Shown: positions 8,130 to 15,209 of the stretch, in pieces
How positions within the stretch are numbered: the stretch's first letter is position 1
Layout: each line of letters begins with the position of its first letter
From: Clostridia bacterium
GTDB lineage: Bacteria; Bacillota; Clostridia; Oscillospirales; CAG-272
Direction of reading: 5' to 3'
Assembly: GCA_017451735.1 (NCBI GenBank)
Contig: JAFTNU010000080.1
Coordinates: forward strand, 1 to 35,589
DNA: 35,589 nt
Notes under the pieces: generated by a model
The model's database searches: none
What the model was told of the DNA's origin: nothing
Seen by the model: only the letters and a program-made list of their open reading frames with translations
Translations under genes and position numbers: made by a program

Positions 8130-8160
8130 GCCGCCACTGCAAAATTTATGCAGTGGCGGC
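8130..8160 (-). terminator. Hairpin with U-rich tail between the ThuA-like gene and sigG
   Basis: A 12-bp GC-rich stem (8130-8141 with 8149-8160; arm GCCGCCACTGCA) with a 7-nt loop, followed on the minus strand by AATACTTTTCTT. It probably terminates the upstream thuA-like transcript and so shields sigG from read-through. No obvious vegetative promoter lies between it and sigG, so a sigG transcript starting further upstream would have to cross it. Confidence 0.6.
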
Positions 8161-8258
8161 ATTGTTAAAAAGCGGTAATTCAGATCAACCGTTACGAAAG
8201 CAATCGCATTACATGCCGACACTCCTTGCGTACACCGCGATCCTTCAGGGATTTTTCT

Positions 8259-8999
8259 TTATTGCTTTTTAACGATCACGTAGCCTTCGGGATCATTCCA
8301 CTTGCGTACATGAGGGCAATCGATTTTCTGACGGTAGCGAGGTGCCACAAAGCGAACTGCGTTGCGAATAACGGTCTGCACCTCGGGAATGTAGTAGGTC
8401 GGGAAGGTCTCGTGACCGGGTTGGAAGTAGAAAATCTGACCGTTTCCGCGCTGGAACAGGCATCCGGAACGGAAAGCCTCACCGCCCGAATAACTGCCGA
8501 TAAAGAGAACCTTGTCGGGGTTGGGGATCGAGAAGGGCTCGCCGTAGGTTTCCTCATGAGGCAAGGAAATGGCATAGTTGATGCCCCGGGTGATGGGATG
8601 GGAGGGATCGGTGACCCAAACCAGCTCGCTGTCACCGCTCTCGCGCCAGGTCAAGCTGCAAGGAGTACCCATGAGCATCTTGAAGGGCTTGGAATGGTGA
8701 GCAGAATGAAGAAAAATGGCACCCATGCCGCTGTGGACGGCATCGCGCACCAGCTTGGCCACCTCATCGGGCACCTTGTTATGTGCCATGTGGCCCCACC
8801 AGATCAGCACGTCGGTCTCATCCAAAAGTTCCTTGGTGATACCGCAGTTTTCGTCGTCCAGCGTGGCGGTGCGCACTTCGATGTCATCGCAACGCAGGAA
8901 ATCGGCAATGGCATTATGGATACCGTTGGGATAAATGGCCTTGACGGTTTCTTTGGTTTTTTCATGTTGAAATTCATTCCAAACCAATACGCGAATCAT
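8259..8999 (-). CDS. ThuA-like domain protein
   Basis: A 246-residue cytoplasmic protein of the ThuA family (glutamine-amidotransferase-like fold, named after trehalose utilisation in rhizobia). It begins with the strand MIRVLVWNEF and contains WWGHMAHN, GAIFLHSAHHSKPF, LPHEETYGEPF and a late FQPGHETFPTY, all conserved-looking family segments. The biochemical role of the family is poorly defined; links to sugar or keto-sugar metabolism are inferred from gene neighbourhoods elsewhere. AAGGAGA precedes ATG 8999. It is divergent from an AraC-type regulator 122 nt away, its likely controller. Confidence 0.88.
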   Translation of the reverse strand: MIRVLVWNEFQHEKTKETVKAIYPNGIHNAIADFLRCDDIEVRTATLDDENCGITKELLDETDVLIWWGHMAHNKVPDEVAKLVRDAVHSGMGAIFLHSAHHSKPFKMLMGTPCSLTWRESGDSELVWVTDPSHPITRGINYAISLPHEETYGEPFSIPNPDKVLFIGSYSGGEAFRSGCLFQRGNGQIFYFQPGHETFPTYYIPEVQTVIRNAVRFVAPRYRQKIDCPHVRKWNDPEGYVIVKKQ

Positions 9000-9039
9000 G
9001 ATTCATTCTCCTTTTCTGTTCCGAAAAATCGGATTTCTT

Positions 9040-9078
9040 GAGAAAAGTATAGCACAATGAGAAAAAGTATGCTATAAT
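9040..9078. promoter_or_regulatory. Divergent promoter region with direct-repeat operator candidates
   Basis: TATAAT (9073-9078) serves the AraC gene; its -35 is weak. On the minus strand TATACT (9046-9051) is a candidate -10 for thuA. Two near-identical direct repeats, GAGAAAAGTATAGC (9040-9053) and GAGAAAAAGTATGC (9059-9072), are 19 nt apart start to start, about two helical turns. Tandem sites of this kind are how AraC-family proteins bind DNA. Confidence 0.5.
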
Positions 9079-9121
9079 ATTTTTGTTTAAAAATATCAAA
9101 TTTGTGTCATGGAGGCCGGAA

Positions 9122-10003
9122 ATGGCTTTTTACGAGGCACGGGCAAAACGAAACGGTATTTCTCTGCCCATTCAGTGCATCCACATGAAATTGAATCAAT
9201 GTAAGGGTAATGTGCGGCATCATTACCACGACTATACCGAGTTGCTGTACGGAATCGACGGCTGTGTATCCGTGTACATCGGCACCCGACATTATCTGCT
9301 GCGGGAGGGCGATATGGCTATTGTCCACACGCACGAGCCGCACGACGTCAAGGGAACGGGCGTTGAAAGCAATTATATCGTGGTAAAATTTCTGCCTCGG
9401 GTATTGCTGGCCGGTGAACAGACCTATCAGGAGTACAGTTATGCCCTGACGCTGATGGAAAACACACATACCAAGCAGGAGTTCTTTTGCAAGGAAGAAT
9501 TGCAAAGCACCGATATGCGGGGACTCTTTTCTCATTTGATGAAGGAATGGAATGAACAGGCCTTTGGACACGAGCTCTCTTTGCGTGCCGATGTGACTCA
9601 TATCTTTTTGCACATCCTGCGTGCCTGGCAAAAGAAGAATCCGAATTTTGTGAACAGAGAGGATAACGGAAACGCCATCATGCAGAAGGCTGTCGCTTAC
9701 ATTGGCGAGCATTATGCAGATCTGACCGAGGAAAGCACCGCAAGCGCCTGCGGCGTCAGCCGCAGTTACTTTTCACGCAATTTCTGCCATGCCATGCAGA
9801 CAACCTTCTCAAGCTATGTAAACAGTGTTCGTTTGCGGGAAGCGGAGCGCCTGCTTTTGACCACCGATCTGAGCATTACCGAAATTTCGGAGGCTGTGGG
9901 TTTTTCTACCACCTCCTACTTTATCGATCGCTTCCGATCCGCACATGGCATCACTCCCTTTCGCTATCGGACGGAAAACCGCCCGGAGATCCCGAAGGAG
10001 TGA
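9122..10003 (+). CDS. AraC-family transcriptional regulator
   Basis: A 293-residue regulator. The N-terminal half is a cupin-like sensor (NVRHHYHDYTELLYGIDG, then REGDMAIVHTHEPHDV), expected to bind a small molecule, often a sugar. The C-terminal 100 residues hold the two helix-turn-helix motifs of the family (ASACGVSRSYFSRNF and ITEISEAVGFSTTSYFIDRF). The start is set at ATG 9122 because GGAGG lies 6 nt upstream; an in-frame TTG at 9083 lies at or before the expected start of transcription. It is divergent from the thuA-like gene, which it probably regulates. No convincing terminator follows; a 7-bp stem (9984-9990 with 10004-10010) spans its stop codon but has no T-run. Confidence 0.92.
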   Translation: MAFYEARAKRNGISLPIQCIHMKLNQCKGNVRHHYHDYTELLYGIDGCVSVYIGTRHYLLREGDMAIVHTHEPHDVKGTGVESNYIVVKFLPRVLLAGEQTYQEYSYALTLMENTHTKQEFFCKEELQSTDMRGLFSHLMKEWNEQAFGHELSLRADVTHIFLHILRAWQKKNPNFVNREDNGNAIMQKAVAYIGEHYADLTEESTASACGVSRSYFSRNFCHAMQTTFSSYVNSVRLREAERLLLTTDLSITEISEAVGFSTTSYFIDRFRSAHGITPFRYRTENRPEIPKE

Positions 10004-10160
10004 ATCTCCGATCACCTTAAAATAAAGGCTTGCATTTTTTTGAAGTTCAATCCATTGGGATTCGGTTAACATATCAACCAAATATTTTACTCTGCTTCAA
10101 AAGAAGATTTGTCAGTTTGTCAAAAATGTATTTTTGCGTCGAAAAAGTTCAAAAAAGCTC

Positions 10161-10189
10161 TTGTCAAGCACCCTGAAATGTGCTATAAT
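10161..10189 (+). promoter_or_regulatory. Promoter upstream of the AEC permease leader
   Basis: TTGTCA (10161-10166) and TATAAT (10184-10189) are 17 nt apart, predicting a transcript from about 10196, roughly 140 nt before the permease ATG. The rest of the gap (10011-10160) is AT-rich and shows nothing else recognisable. Confidence 0.75.
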
Positions 10190-10195
10190 CTGCGG

Positions 10196-10274
10196 GTATC
10201 GAAACGCGCCTTCCATGATCCAAGACACGTCGGATTTTTAAAGCCCTTCGTTGCGAGAGGGGCTTTGTTTTTTT
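10196..10274 (+). ncRNA. Leader RNA ending in an intrinsic terminator (candidate attenuator or small RNA)
   Basis: From the predicted start site the transcript runs about 80 nt and ends at a terminator: a 10-bp stem with one wobble pair (10240-10249 with 10257-10266), a 7-nt loop and seven Ts at 10268-10274. Upstream, GATCC and GGATT (about 10217-10235) could form a second hairpin. A tiny frame, ATG 10215 to TAA 10239, ends in the terminator's left arm but has no ribosome binding site. No second promoter is evident between the terminator and the permease gene, so expression would need read-through. It does not match a riboswitch class I can recognise. Confidence 0.5.
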
Positions 10275-10335
10275 GACTGCTTTCATCCTGTCAAGTCGTG
10301 ATTTTGGATTTTTGTTCATCTGAAAGGACACTGCT

Positions 10336-11325
10336 ATGGATTCGTTGCTGTTTGCTTTGGGAGCGGTCGCCCCCATCATCCTGATGGTCGTATTCGGTTA
10401 TTTTCTCAAAAGGATCGGTTGGATCCAGGGAGATTTCGCCAAGGATGCCAACAAATTGGTCTTTCGCGTCTTTATGCCTGTCATGCTGTTTCTCAACATC
10501 TATCGGATCGAGGACCTCTCCGGCATGGATTTCGGCTATATCGGCTTTGTGGTGGTCGCGCTTCTGGCAGTCTTTTTGCTATCTATCCCCGCTACCGTCA
10601 TTGCGGCACGCCGGAAGAACCGCCGGGGCGTATTGATGCAGGCCGCCTTCCGCTCGGGCTATTCTCTCATTGGCATTCCGCTTGCCGAATCCCTTTACGG
10701 AACCGAGGGGGCCATAGCCGCCACCCTGCTCTCTGCGGCGGTCATTCCGCTTTTCAACATTCTGGCCGTGATCAGCCTTTCCGCCTTCGGCAACGATGGC
10801 GAGGAAAAGCCCGGTTTCAAAAAAATCGCTTTGGATATCATCAAAAATCCTTTGATCCTCGGTATTTTGGCCGGTGTGGCAGCCCTTGGGATTCGTGCGC
10901 TCCTGGTGCGCGCCGGTATCTCCTTCCGTCTTTCCGATCTGACCCCTTTGATGACCGCTCTCCAATATATCTCGAATCTGGCCATTCCTTTGGCACTGCT
11001 GGTGCTGGGCGCGCAATTTGAGCTCTCCGCAGTATCCTCTCTGCGTCGCGAAATCATTTTCGGCACGGTGGTGCGCACTGTAGTGGTTCCTCTCCTTGCG
11101 ATCGGCGCAGCTTACCTCTTTTTCCGTGACCGCTTCGGTCCCGCACATTTCGCAACTCTGGTTGCGGTATTTGCCACTCCCGTAGCAGTCCCCTCTGTTC
11201 CCATGGTCCAGGAAATGGGCGGCGACGTCACTCTTGCGGGACAGCTGGTGATCTGGTCTACGCTCGTTTCGGCGTTGACCGTATTTCTCACCACATTTCT
11301 TCTGCGTCTGGGCGGTGCGTTCTGA
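10336..11325 (+). CDS. AEC-family transporter (auxin efflux carrier / malate permease type)
   Basis: A 329-residue membrane protein with about ten hydrophobic helices in two groups around a charged central region (about 150-165, GNDGEEKPGFKK). The start FALGAVAPIILMVVFGYFLKR, the central LVFRVFMPVMLFLNIYRI and the late YISNLAIPLALLVLGAQF are typical of the AEC family, which in bacteria exports or imports organic acids such as malate or malonate. AAAGGA precedes ATG 10336. The substrate is unknown. Expression appears to depend on read-through of the leader terminator. Confidence 0.88.
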   Translation: MDSLLFALGAVAPIILMVVFGYFLKRIGWIQGDFAKDANKLVFRVFMPVMLFLNIYRIEDLSGMDFGYIGFVVVALLAVFLLSIPATVIAARRKNRRGVLMQAAFRSGYSLIGIPLAESLYGTEGAIAATLLSAAVIPLFNILAVISLSAFGNDGEEKPGFKKIALDIIKNPLILGILAGVAALGIRALLVRAGISFRLSDLTPLMTALQYISNLAIPLALLVLGAQFELSAVSSLRREIIFGTVVRTVVVPLLAIGAAYLFFRDRFGPAHFATLVAVFATPVAVPSVPMVQEMGGDVTLAGQLVIWSTLVSALTVFLTTFLLRLGGAF

Positions 11326-11340
11326 CAAAAGTCACCCACC

Positions 11341-11386
11341 AAGAGCAGAGGCCGCCGCGGATTCATCCGCGGCGGCCTCTGCTCTT
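11341..11386. terminator. Very strong 21-bp hairpin between convergent genes
   Basis: A perfect 21-bp, GC-rich stem (11341-11361 with 11366-11386; it contains GCAGAGGCCGCCGCGG) with a TTCA loop lies between the AEC permease and the DUF1653 remnant, touching the latter's stop codon. It is probably a shared terminator, but neither side has a proper T-run. Confidence 0.6.
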
Positions 11387-11702
11387 AGGTTCCCAAATAA
11401 GTAAATCGCGGGAAAGTCTTACCGTCTCGTGTAATGGTCTCGTTCCACATGGTCGCAGGACGGACCCATACCTCACCTTCTCCGTAAAGAGCGCGATAGA
11501 CAACCATCTCCTCCAGAGTTTCGGAATGCTTGGCAAGGCAAAGCACCTCATATTCCGGGCTCTTTGCCAGACGAAAATAATACGAACTCGCCTGCAAGCC
11601 CTTTGACACAGCATTGACATGATTTTCGGACTCCGAATCGGGTTCGTATTATTTTCGCCCGGCTATAAAGTGACGGTAGCGCCCGAGTCTGAGCTCTCCC
11701 AT
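11385..11702 (-). pseudogene. DUF1653 protein gene disrupted by a small inverted-repeat element
   Basis: From ATG 11702, with AAGGAGA about 9 nt upstream and TATAAT at 11735-11740, the frame reads MGELRLGRYRHF, the usual DUF1653 N-terminus, then hits a TAA after 17 codons. The rest of the domain continues after 11566: PEYEVLCLAKHSETLEEM, VVYRALYGEGEVWVRP, ending FTYLGT at 11385. DUF1653 proteins are about 65-75 residues, of unknown function, and normally run without a break from YRHF to YEVL. The gap is filled by an element with inverted repeats at both ends (11566-11663). A shorter product from an internal GTG at 11609 is possible but would carry element-encoded residues. Promoter and ribosome binding site look intact, suggesting recent disruption. 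Confidence 0.85.
11566..11663. mobile_element. ~98-bp MITE-like element with 22-bp inverted ends
   Basis: Left end 11566-11587 and right end 11642-11663 are inverted copies matching at 20 of 22 positions, sharing a perfect 16-bp core (CGAAAATAATACGAAC). The 54-bp interior has no open frame of note but holds TTCGGA-C-TCCGAA (11625-11637), a small internal hairpin. It interrupts the DUF1653 domain at one point, which is the main evidence for insertion. No clear target duplication is seen, so the exact borders are uncertain by a few bases. It encodes no transposase and would have to be moved by an enzyme encoded elsewhere. Confidence 0.7.
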
Positions 11703-11816
11703 TTATCTGATCTCCTTCGCTATATATTGCATCTATTATATCACATTTGAGAAACGATAGAATGCGAAAGCTTTTGATAAGTGGCAAAAGGCCACAAAAT
11801 GTTTTGGCCGAAACGA

Positions 11817-11845
11817 TTGACAAGGTCTCAAGTTTCGGATAGAAT
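11817..11845 (+). promoter_or_regulatory. Promoter of the MATE gene
   Basis: TTGACA (11817-11822) and TAGAAT (11840-11845) are 17 nt apart, about 22 nt before the ATG at 11868. The start site would be near 11852, giving a very short leader containing only the ribosome binding site. Confidence 0.75.
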
Positions 11846-11867
11846 GACCGTTGAAAGGAGTCATACC

Positions 11868-13235
11868 ATGAAAAAGGATCTGACTACAGGCAGGCCTCTA
11901 TCGGTCATTTGCCGCTTTGTTCTACCGCTTTTGTTGGGCAATTTATTTCAGCAATTTTATAATATGGTGGATTCTGCCATTGTCGGTCAATATCTTGGCG
12001 CAGACGCCTTGGCCGCCGTAGGCAGCACCGGCTCGATCAGCTTTCTGATCATCGGATTCATGAACGGTATTTCCAGTGGCTTTTCCATCATTGTGGCCCG
12101 CTACTACGGCGCCAAGGACATGGACGGCGTGCGTCGTGCCATCGGTACCATTCTGTGGCTGGCCACCGCCATCAGTCTGGTGGTAACCACCGCCTCCGCT
12201 TTGCTGACCGGGCAGATTCTGCGTTGGATGATGACTCCCGAAAATATTTTTAAAGACTCCTATGCTTATATTTTTGTCATCTTTCTGGGTATTCCCGCTA
12301 CCATGCTCTACAATACCCTGGCCGGCATTCTGCGGGCCCTTGGGGATAGTCGCACCCCTCTTTATTTTCTGATCGTTGCATCGCTGATCAACATCGTATT
12401 GGATTTTGCGTTCATTCTTGGGTGTGATATGGGTGTGGGTGGTGCCGGACTTGCTACGGTCCTTTCCCAGCTGCTCTCGGGACTGATGTGTCTGTTCTAT
12501 ATGTACAAAAAGCGCCCCGATATTCATCTCTCCCGCATCCATCTGCATTTTCGCCCTTCTCTTGCCCGTCAGCTTTTGTTTGTGGGCTTGCCCATGGCAT
12601 TGCAATTTTCCATTACCGCTATCGGCTCCATCACCATTCAGACAGCAACCAACACGCTTGGCAGCTCTGCCGTGGCGGCGGTAACGGCGGCCAATAAGTC
12701 ACAGGCCTTTTTGACCACACCCTTGGATTCTTTGGGTGGTGCTATGGCGACCTACTGCGGGCAAAACCTGGGGGCCGGCCGTATCGACCGTGTCAAAAAG
12801 GGTTATTGGAGTGCTGTAGGCTTGGGCCTTGCCTTCTGCCTGTTTGCCACACCCTTTTCCATCTTTCTCGGCCGTTATGTTTCCCTGCTGTTTTTGGACG
12901 CGGGAGAGGTTGCGATCCTCTCCAATGTATCGGTGTTCTTATTTTGGAATGCAGTATTCTATCCTTCACTGATGATGGTCAACGTGGTCCGCAATTCAAT
13001 TCAGGGGCTGGGCTACAGTGTTCCAGCCATGGCGGCAGGTGTTTTTGAGCTGGTAGGCAGAAGTGCCGCCGCTTTGATACTGGTGGACAGGATCGGCTTT
13101 GTGGGTGTCTGCCTGGCCAGCCCCATTGCCTGGATCCTGGCCATTGGATTTCTGATCCCCACCTACCATATTGTAGTCAATAGGCTACAAAAGCACCTCT
13201 CGCCGTCACCAACAGACAAAACGACTGCTGCATAG
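11868..13235 (+). CDS. MATE-family efflux transporter
   Basis: A 455-residue membrane protein with about twelve hydrophobic segments and an internal two-fold repeat. The opening MKKDLTTGRPLSVICRFVLP, then LLLGNLFQQFYNMVDSAIVG and ALAAVGSTGSISFLIIGF, is the usual start of the Firmicutes MATE/NorM-DinF group, which exports drugs or metabolites using a sodium or proton gradient. The start is ATG 11868, 7 nt after AAGGAG; the frame is open further upstream, but that part contains the promoter. Its substrate is unknown. It is a single-gene transcript, bracketed by the full inverted-repeat element (11566-11663) and a half copy (13264-13292). Confidence 0.93.
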   Translation: MKKDLTTGRPLSVICRFVLPLLLGNLFQQFYNMVDSAIVGQYLGADALAAVGSTGSISFLIIGFMNGISSGFSIIVARYYGAKDMDGVRRAIGTILWLATAISLVVTTASALLTGQILRWMMTPENIFKDSYAYIFVIFLGIPATMLYNTLAGILRALGDSRTPLYFLIVASLINIVLDFAFILGCDMGVGGAGLATVLSQLLSGLMCLFYMYKKRPDIHLSRIHLHFRPSLARQLLFVGLPMALQFSITAIGSITIQTATNTLGSSAVAAVTAANKSQAFLTTPLDSLGGAMATYCGQNLGAGRIDRVKKGYWSAVGLGLAFCLFATPFSIFLGRYVSLLFLDAGEVAILSNVSVFLFWNAVFYPSLMMVNVVRNSIQGLGYSVPAMAAGVFELVGRSAAALILVDRIGFVGVCLASPIAWILAIGFLIPTYHIVVNRLQKHLSPSPTDKTTAA

Positions 13236-13263
13236 CCGAGCCTCAATAGGTTGAACTCGGCCA

Positions 13264-13292
13264 GCCAAACGAAAATAATACAAATTTGCCTG
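13264..13292 (+). repeat. Half copy of the DUF1653 inverted-repeat element
   Basis: These 29 bases match the left end of the 11566 element, in the same orientation, at 25 of 29 positions, including CGAAAATAATAC and the GCCTG that lies inside the element. The opposite end is missing. It lies 28 nt after the MATE stop codon and may be a decayed or partly deleted copy. Confidence 0.65.
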
Positions 13293-13301
13293 ACTAAGGT
13301 T

Positions 13302-13336
13302 AAGGGTACCATCCGATATTCGGATGGTACCCTTTT
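13302..13336 (+). terminator. Intrinsic terminator after the MATE gene
   Basis: A 15-bp perfect stem (13302-13316 with 13320-13334; it contains GGGTACCATCCGA) with a 3-nt loop, followed on the plus strand by TTTTATC. It also lies directly after the stop codon of the convergent beta-propeller gene and may serve it, although the T-run on that side is poor. Confidence 0.8.
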
Positions 13337-13337
13337 A

Positions 13338-15209
13338 TCAATAGATCTGTGTTACCCGAAACTCATTCTCACCGAACAGATAGAGGCAACCGTCGATCAG
13401 CACGGCGCGCTTTTGAGTATTGACACCCGCGAGAGGAACATCCAGCACCCGGCGCAGCTGATAGCCGTCAAAGCAAAGCAGAATATAGCACTCCTTCTCC
13501 TCCTGCTGATCCAACGTAACACCAAGCCCCACCAAGCGATTTTCGCGGTCGATGAAATAGGCTTTATACTCGCCTGCGTAGGTGGCGTCGGTCAGCTCGT
13601 ATTTGCAAACCGAAACCACGCCGCTCTCCCCTTCCTCATAGATCTCAATCTTCAGCGAATCCCATGTCTCGCCCACGCCGATGCCAAGCAGATACCCGTC
13701 ACCGAAATTTACCAACGAGGTGGAGTAACCGGTAATGGTATCGCTTTCCTTATAGGTGATGCTGCTGTAGTCGCTCAGATCAAAGAAAAATACGGGATCG
13801 CTCAGACGCACCGCCGTGCAGATATACGCGACATCGCCGTCAAAGCGTGCCGATTGCACCGATTCGCCCCGGGGTGCAAAGGCGATCACACTTGCCAAAA
13901 GCTGACCACTTGCAAGGTCGATGCAGTAAAGATCGGCATTGGTGGTACCGCTGACATCTACGTCATAAATCACGTGATCGTCATCCTTGCTTTCTCTTTG
14001 CAGCACCTCACTTGTGGTGGTGACCACGCGCAGGACTCCCTCGTAAACGTCCATGCTGTACTGATCGAGCACGCTTCCTGTCACGCTGATCGAGCCCTTA
14101 TAGACCAGTGTATCGCCGCTATAGTCCATGCGGGAGATCTCGGTCATGGTACGGTCGTATATCTTGCCGTCGATCTCGATCTCCTCATCGTAGGTACGGG
14201 TAGCAAAAATCTCCTCGGGGGACACGTAAATGGCACCCGGATAGGAGAGGAAGGCGGCACTGTCAAGCAGCGTGAGTGTGGCTTCCTCCAGCTTGCAGAC
14301 AACAGTATAGGAAGCACTGCTCAGCGTATCGGGAGAAATGATATCCGCCGCCGCAAGGCTCTGCCTTCCCTGTCCGTTGTCGATCTGGGGCAGAAAGCTT
14401 GCTTCATCCGAAAAATCGGGATTGCTGTTCACGCGGAAGGCAGTCATCAAAAGCAGCTCGCCGTCAACCATACGGGAGGATTCATAGCTGCCACTGACCG
14501 TGATCCTGCCCTTCACGGTGATTGCAGGGAGGGCGGAGACATCCAGCGACACCACGTCAACGAAGGCGTGCTTCGCGTTATAGTCGTAATAGGGGGCGAG
14601 TACCGTCACGGTCCTGCAATCCGCAGAGAGGAAAAGCTCCCATTTCTCGGCATATGCGGCGTACTTGTAAGAGGAATTTTCGCTATTTCCCACAGAGATT
14701 GTAACACCACCCACCTTGGTAGACGCCGTGCCTGCGATGGAATAGACCGAGAGCCGCTGTCCGTCTAAATAGAAGATATGCTCTGTGCTGCGTTTGATCT
14801 TATCCCCTTCGATCACACCCTGCACCTGATTGTCGGTGACCTCTCGGTAGCCGGTTGCTTCATCGCCTGAATCCATAGGGGAGCTCTCATCCTCAGCCGA
14901 AGCACCGCGAAAGAGGTTGAGCACATATTTATCGAAGTTGTTTTTGAAGGACGGCTTGACAAAGGTCACGGCATTCAGCTTTTGCATGATACCGTAATAC
15001 TCGCTTTCCGCGTATTGGGAAATATCGGGCAGATCGGTATTGAACGGGATGAAGAGCCACAATCCCAGCGCCAGCACAAGGCATGCTGCCACAGACAGCC
15101 AGACGGCTCTCTTTTTCTTGTTTGCGTTCCTTTTACGGCTCGGTGCCGCCTTCTCCAGCAGATCGTCGTCCACGTCGTTCAGGGCGCGAGCCAGCTTTTC
15201 TTTTTTCAT
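13338..15209 (-). CDS. Membrane-anchored beta-propeller protein, probable anti-sigma factor
   Basis: A 623-residue protein with three parts: a cytoplasmic N-terminus of about 33 residues (KLARALNDVDDDLLEKAAP), one membrane helix (about 35-54), and a large extracytoplasmic domain. From about residue 120 that domain resembles the secreted 'Beta_propel' family: repeated beta strands with motifs such as GVIEGDKIKRSTEHIFYLDG, TVTVLAPYY, DYSGDTLVYKGSISVTGSV and ARFDGDVAYICTAVRLSDPV. Its ATG overlaps the stop of an ECF sigma gene (ATGA), so the two are co-translated. ECF sigma factors are usually encoded with a membrane-bound inhibitor, and the short N-terminus resembles those of other Firmicutes ECF-linked proteins. 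I therefore infer an anti-sigma factor with a propeller sensor. There is no zinc-finger anti-sigma motif. Confidence 0.8.
   Translation of the reverse strand: MKKEKLARALNDVDDDLLEKAAPSRKRNANKKKRAVWLSVAACLVLALGLWLFIPFNTDLPDISQYAESEYYGIMQKLNAVTFVKPSFKNNFDKYVLNLFRGASAEDESSPMDSGDEATGYREVTDNQVQGVIEGDKIKRSTEHIFYLDGQRLSVYSIAGTASTKVGGVTISVGNSENSSYKYAAYAEKWELFLSADCRTVTVLAPYYDYNAKHAFVDVVSLDVSALPAITVKGRITVSGSYESSRMVDGELLLMTAFRVNSNPDFSDEASFLPQIDNGQGRQSLAAADIISPDTLSSASYTVVCKLEEATLTLLDSAAFLSYPGAIYVSPEEIFATRTYDEEIEIDGKIYDRTMTEISRMDYSGDTLVYKGSISVTGSVLDQYSMDVYEGVLRVVTTTSEVLQRESKDDDHVIYDVDVSGTTNADLYCIDLASGQLLASVIAFAPRGESVQSARFDGDVAYICTAVRLSDPVFFFDLSDYSSITYKESDTITGYSTSLVNFGDGYLLGIGVGETWDSLKIEIYEEGESGVVSVCKYELTDATYAGEYKAYFIDRENRLVGLGVTLDQQEEKECYILLCFDGYQLRRVLDVPLAGVNTQKRAVLIDGCLYLFGENEFRVTQIY

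Noticed and set aside
8097-8222. A 42-codon N-terminal extension of SigG
   Set aside because: The SigG family starts at MxxNKVEICG, the ribosome binding site sits just before ATG 8096, and the extension would translate the leader hairpin.
10190-10275. A tRNA gene downstream of the 10184 promoter
   Set aside because: No acceptor stem, T-loop GTTCRA or anticodon arm can be folded; the stretch ends in a terminator hairpin instead.
11588-11641. Outward promoters inside the inverted-repeat element
   Set aside because: TTGACA occurs twice (11603 and 11614), but no TATAAT-like box lies at a workable distance on the plus strand.
13251-14768. A 505-codon open frame on the plus strand
   Set aside because: It is antisense to the beta-propeller gene, which has a matching family pattern, a membrane helix and translational coupling to the ECF sigma gene.
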